Shown here: piece after piece, positions 4,849 through 5,904 of the stretch | How positions within the stretch are numbered: position 1 is the stretch's first letter | Layout of the letters: the number at the start of each line of letters is the position of its first letter | NCBI GenBank assembly: GCA_946403565.1 | Contig: CAMJAJ010000097.1 | Coordinates: forward strand, 1-5,904 | Direction of reading: 5' to 3' | Length of the DNA: 5,904 nt | Origin: an uncultured Treponema sp. | GTDB taxonomy: Bacteria > Spirochaetota > Spirochaetia > Treponematales > Treponemataceae | Program-made: the position numbers and the translations under genes | Notes under the pieces: model-generated | What the model was told of the DNA's origin: nothing | The model's database searches: none | Seen by the model: only the letters and a program-made list of their open reading frames with translations

Positions 4849-5904
4849 TCGTCGGCCCCCTCGGGGATGGTGGCGGCTTCGTCGGGGGACGTTGGGGCTG
4901 TCTCGGCGGAGCTGGCCTCTGTCGCGTCCGCCGCTACCGCTGCCGTGTCTGCATTTTCTGCTACGGCCGTGTCCGTATTGTCGGCCGCTGCTGCCTGTCC
5001 GTCCGCGGGCGTCGCCCCTGCTGTATCTGCCCCTGCCGTATCCGCCGCAGTCACTGCCGAGACAGTCGCCGCCGCTGCCGATACTGATGTCACTGTCGGG
5101 GTGTCCGTGCCAAAGTCGCCAATTTCCTTCAGGAACTTCTTCCCGATGACCGACCACTCCCGCCCCGTCAGGTCAAAGTCGTAGCTGCGGTATTTTTCCA
5201 CCGCGGCCGCCTGGACGGCATGGATGAAGTCCTCGTAGCTGTAGGTGACGCGCACGCCCACCCCGGCGAGCTTCTCCGTGTCCGAGTAGGCGACGATGGG
5301 CTTGTGCGCCGCCATCGCCTGGTAGTACTTCGCGGTTATGCCGAGCGGCCTGTCCTTGTAGAAGTCCGTCACGTAAGGGACCATGACCACCGTGCAGTTG
5401 GTTATCCAGGCGGGAACCTCCCCGCTCTTTATGCCGGGGATGTAGGTCAGGTTCGGAATCTTCTCCACCTTGTTCAGGACGGACTTTTCGGGATAGTTCG
5501 GGCAGACCACGAAGAAATGCAGCTTGGGAAGCTCCGCCGCCGCCTGGTACAGGAGGGGCCACTCCACGCCCCATGCCCCCACGTAGACCACGCTCTTCTT
5601 GCCCTTCATCTCCTCTGGCTCGGGGTAGCGCCGCATGTAGGGGGCCAGGTCCACGCCGTTGGGCAGCATGCTGTAGGTCACCTTCTGGTCAAATTCAGGA
5701 ATCGTCCGCCGGTAGGCCGCAAGCCCCTCCTCGTTCACCAGCAGTGTCTTGTCCGCCTTGAGCAGCATGTTCTTCTCCAGTGCCTTGGTCCGTTCGGGAA
5801 CGGAGGCGTACACGAGGGGGTCGGAGGGGCGGTAGATGATTCGCGCCTGGGGAAAGAGCTTCCGTATCCTGTCCACGAAGGCGATTCCCTCGCAGGACTC
5901 AAAG
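4845..5904 (-). CDS. GT-B glycosyltransferase, GumK-like, 5' end outside the window, with acidic Ala/Thr-rich tail
   Basis: The frame is open to the window edge (352 residues visible, numbered from the edge). FESCEGIAFVDRI followed by P-Q-A-R-I-I-Y-R-P-S-D (about 18-28) resembles the N-terminal half of GumK-type (GT70) enzymes. GT-B features follow: LPNGVD (80-85) at the domain junction, VYVGAW (106-111) opening the C-terminal Rossmann domain, and KYYQAMAAHKPIVAY (192-206) in the nucleotide-sugar binding region, the counterpart of the usual 'K-x-x-E-Y-x-A-x-G-K-P-V-V'. Here Gln and His replace residues that are often Glu and Gly. It probably transfers a sugar from a nucleotide donor to a lipid-linked or polymer acceptor at the cytoplasmic membrane face. 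Residues about 266-352 form an acidic tail, about one third Ala, with no Lys, Arg, Leu or aromatic residue. A GTG at 5876 is in frame but is internal, because conserved sequence lies upstream of it. First gene of the operon in view. Confidence 0.8.
   Translation of the reverse strand, partial: FESCEGIAFVDRIRKLFPQARIIYRPSDPLVYASVPERTKALEKNMLLKADKTLLVNEEGLAAYRRTIPEFDQKVTYSMLPNGVDLAPYMRRYPEPEEMKGKKSVVYVGAWGVEWPLLYQAAAELPKLHFFVVCPNYPEKSVLNKVEKIPNLTYIPGIKSGEVPAWITNCTVVMVPYVTDFYKDRPLGITAKYYQAMAAHKPIVAYSDTEKLAGVGVRVTYSYEDFIHAVQAAAVEKYRSYDFDLTGREWSVIGKKFLKEIGDFGTDTPTVTSVSAAAATVSAVTAADTAGADTAGATPADGQAAAADNTDTAVAENADTAAVAADATEASSAETAPTSPDEAATIPEGADE
4846..4862 (-). promoter_or_regulatory. Ribosome binding site and ATGA overlap of the GtrII-type gene
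   Basis: On the minus strand, GAGGGGG (4862-4856) lies 7 nt before the ATG (4848-4846). The stop TGA of the upstream glycosyltransferase (4847-4845) shares the last two bases of that ATG, forming ATGA. The site fixes the start of the membrane protein and indicates re-initiation after the upstream stop. Confidence 0.65.
4848..5108 (-). other. Low-complexity C-terminal tail of the GT-B glycosyltransferase
   Basis: The last 87 codons encode Ala (about 30), Thr (about 16), Asp, Val, Ser, Glu, Gly and Pro only, plus single Asn, Gln and Ile residues. The tail begins right after the end of the catalytic domain (Lys-Glu-Ile-Gly-Asp-Phe-Gly). Short DNA words recur in frame, for example GCCGTGTC at 4942-4949 and 4966-4973. 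It is predicted to be disordered and may act as a linker or contact the next protein; no known domain is recognised. Confidence 0.65.

Noticed and set aside
4849..5157. An upstream start (5157) giving the GtrII-type protein 103 more residues
   Set aside because: The extra residues are a Gly/Arg/Ser-rich shadow of the glycosyltransferase tail. The ATG at 4848 has a ribosome site and an ATGA overlap.
4141..5184. A mobile element or CRISPR explanation for the repetitive GC-rich tracts
   Set aside because: There are no terminal inverted repeats, transposase or regular spacer pattern; the repetition is in-frame low-complexity coding sequence.
4845..5876. GTG at 5876 as the true start of the glycosyltransferase
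   Set aside because: The frame is open to the window edge, and the residues before the GTG (FESCEGIAF) continue the family-like N-terminal pattern. The gene is cut by the window.

Overview
The window comes from a GC-rich bacterium and holds six protein-coding genes, two of them cut by the window edges. No tRNA, rRNA, CRISPR array, transposase or origin is visible. A stand-alone CheX-type CheY-P phosphatase and a Methyltransf_32-type methyltransferase with a clostridial/spirochaetal flavour suggest a GC-rich spirochaete (Treponema-like) or a related anaerobe. This is an inference; no rRNA or marker gene is present to fix it. In cheX, isoleucine is mostly ATA (9 of 13 codons) although third positions are otherwise GC-rich.

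Layout, left to right. Positions 1-105 carry the 3' end of a plus-strand gene, possibly an NAD-dependent epimerase/dehydratase. A terminator-like hairpin with a T tract follows (171-200), then a well-spaced sigma70-like promoter (250-278). Its -10 box lies only 8 nt from the ATG of a small exported protein of unknown function (287-673). A 133-bp gap follows, with four 15-bp tandem repeats (684-743) and a second promoter-like pair placed in the same way before cheX (807-1271). A short convergent gap (1272-1354) with an inverted repeat separates cheX from the minus-strand operon.

The minus-strand operon fills 1355-5904, read right to left. It encodes a GT-B glycosyltransferase (5' end outside the window), a 667-residue polytopic GtrII-type (Glucos_trans_II) membrane glycosyltransferase, and a SAM-dependent methyltransferase. 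The first junction is an ATGA overlap and the second is a 2-nt gap, so the three genes are almost certainly co-transcribed and translationally coupled. The first two suggest assembly or decoration of a cell-surface glycan. Whether the methyltransferase acts in the same pathway is unknown.

The most distinctive signal is that all three operon proteins carry low-complexity segments rich in Ala/Thr/Ser/Gly/Pro/Asp, placed at a C-terminus or in loops between conserved blocks. Three of these segments contain in-frame direct DNA repeats (periods 21, 30 and 57 bp). The plus-strand proteins lack such segments. I see no strong evidence for a wholly new system. The repeat-driven insertions, the two very short-leader promoters and the 15-bp repeat array are the points most worth a second look.
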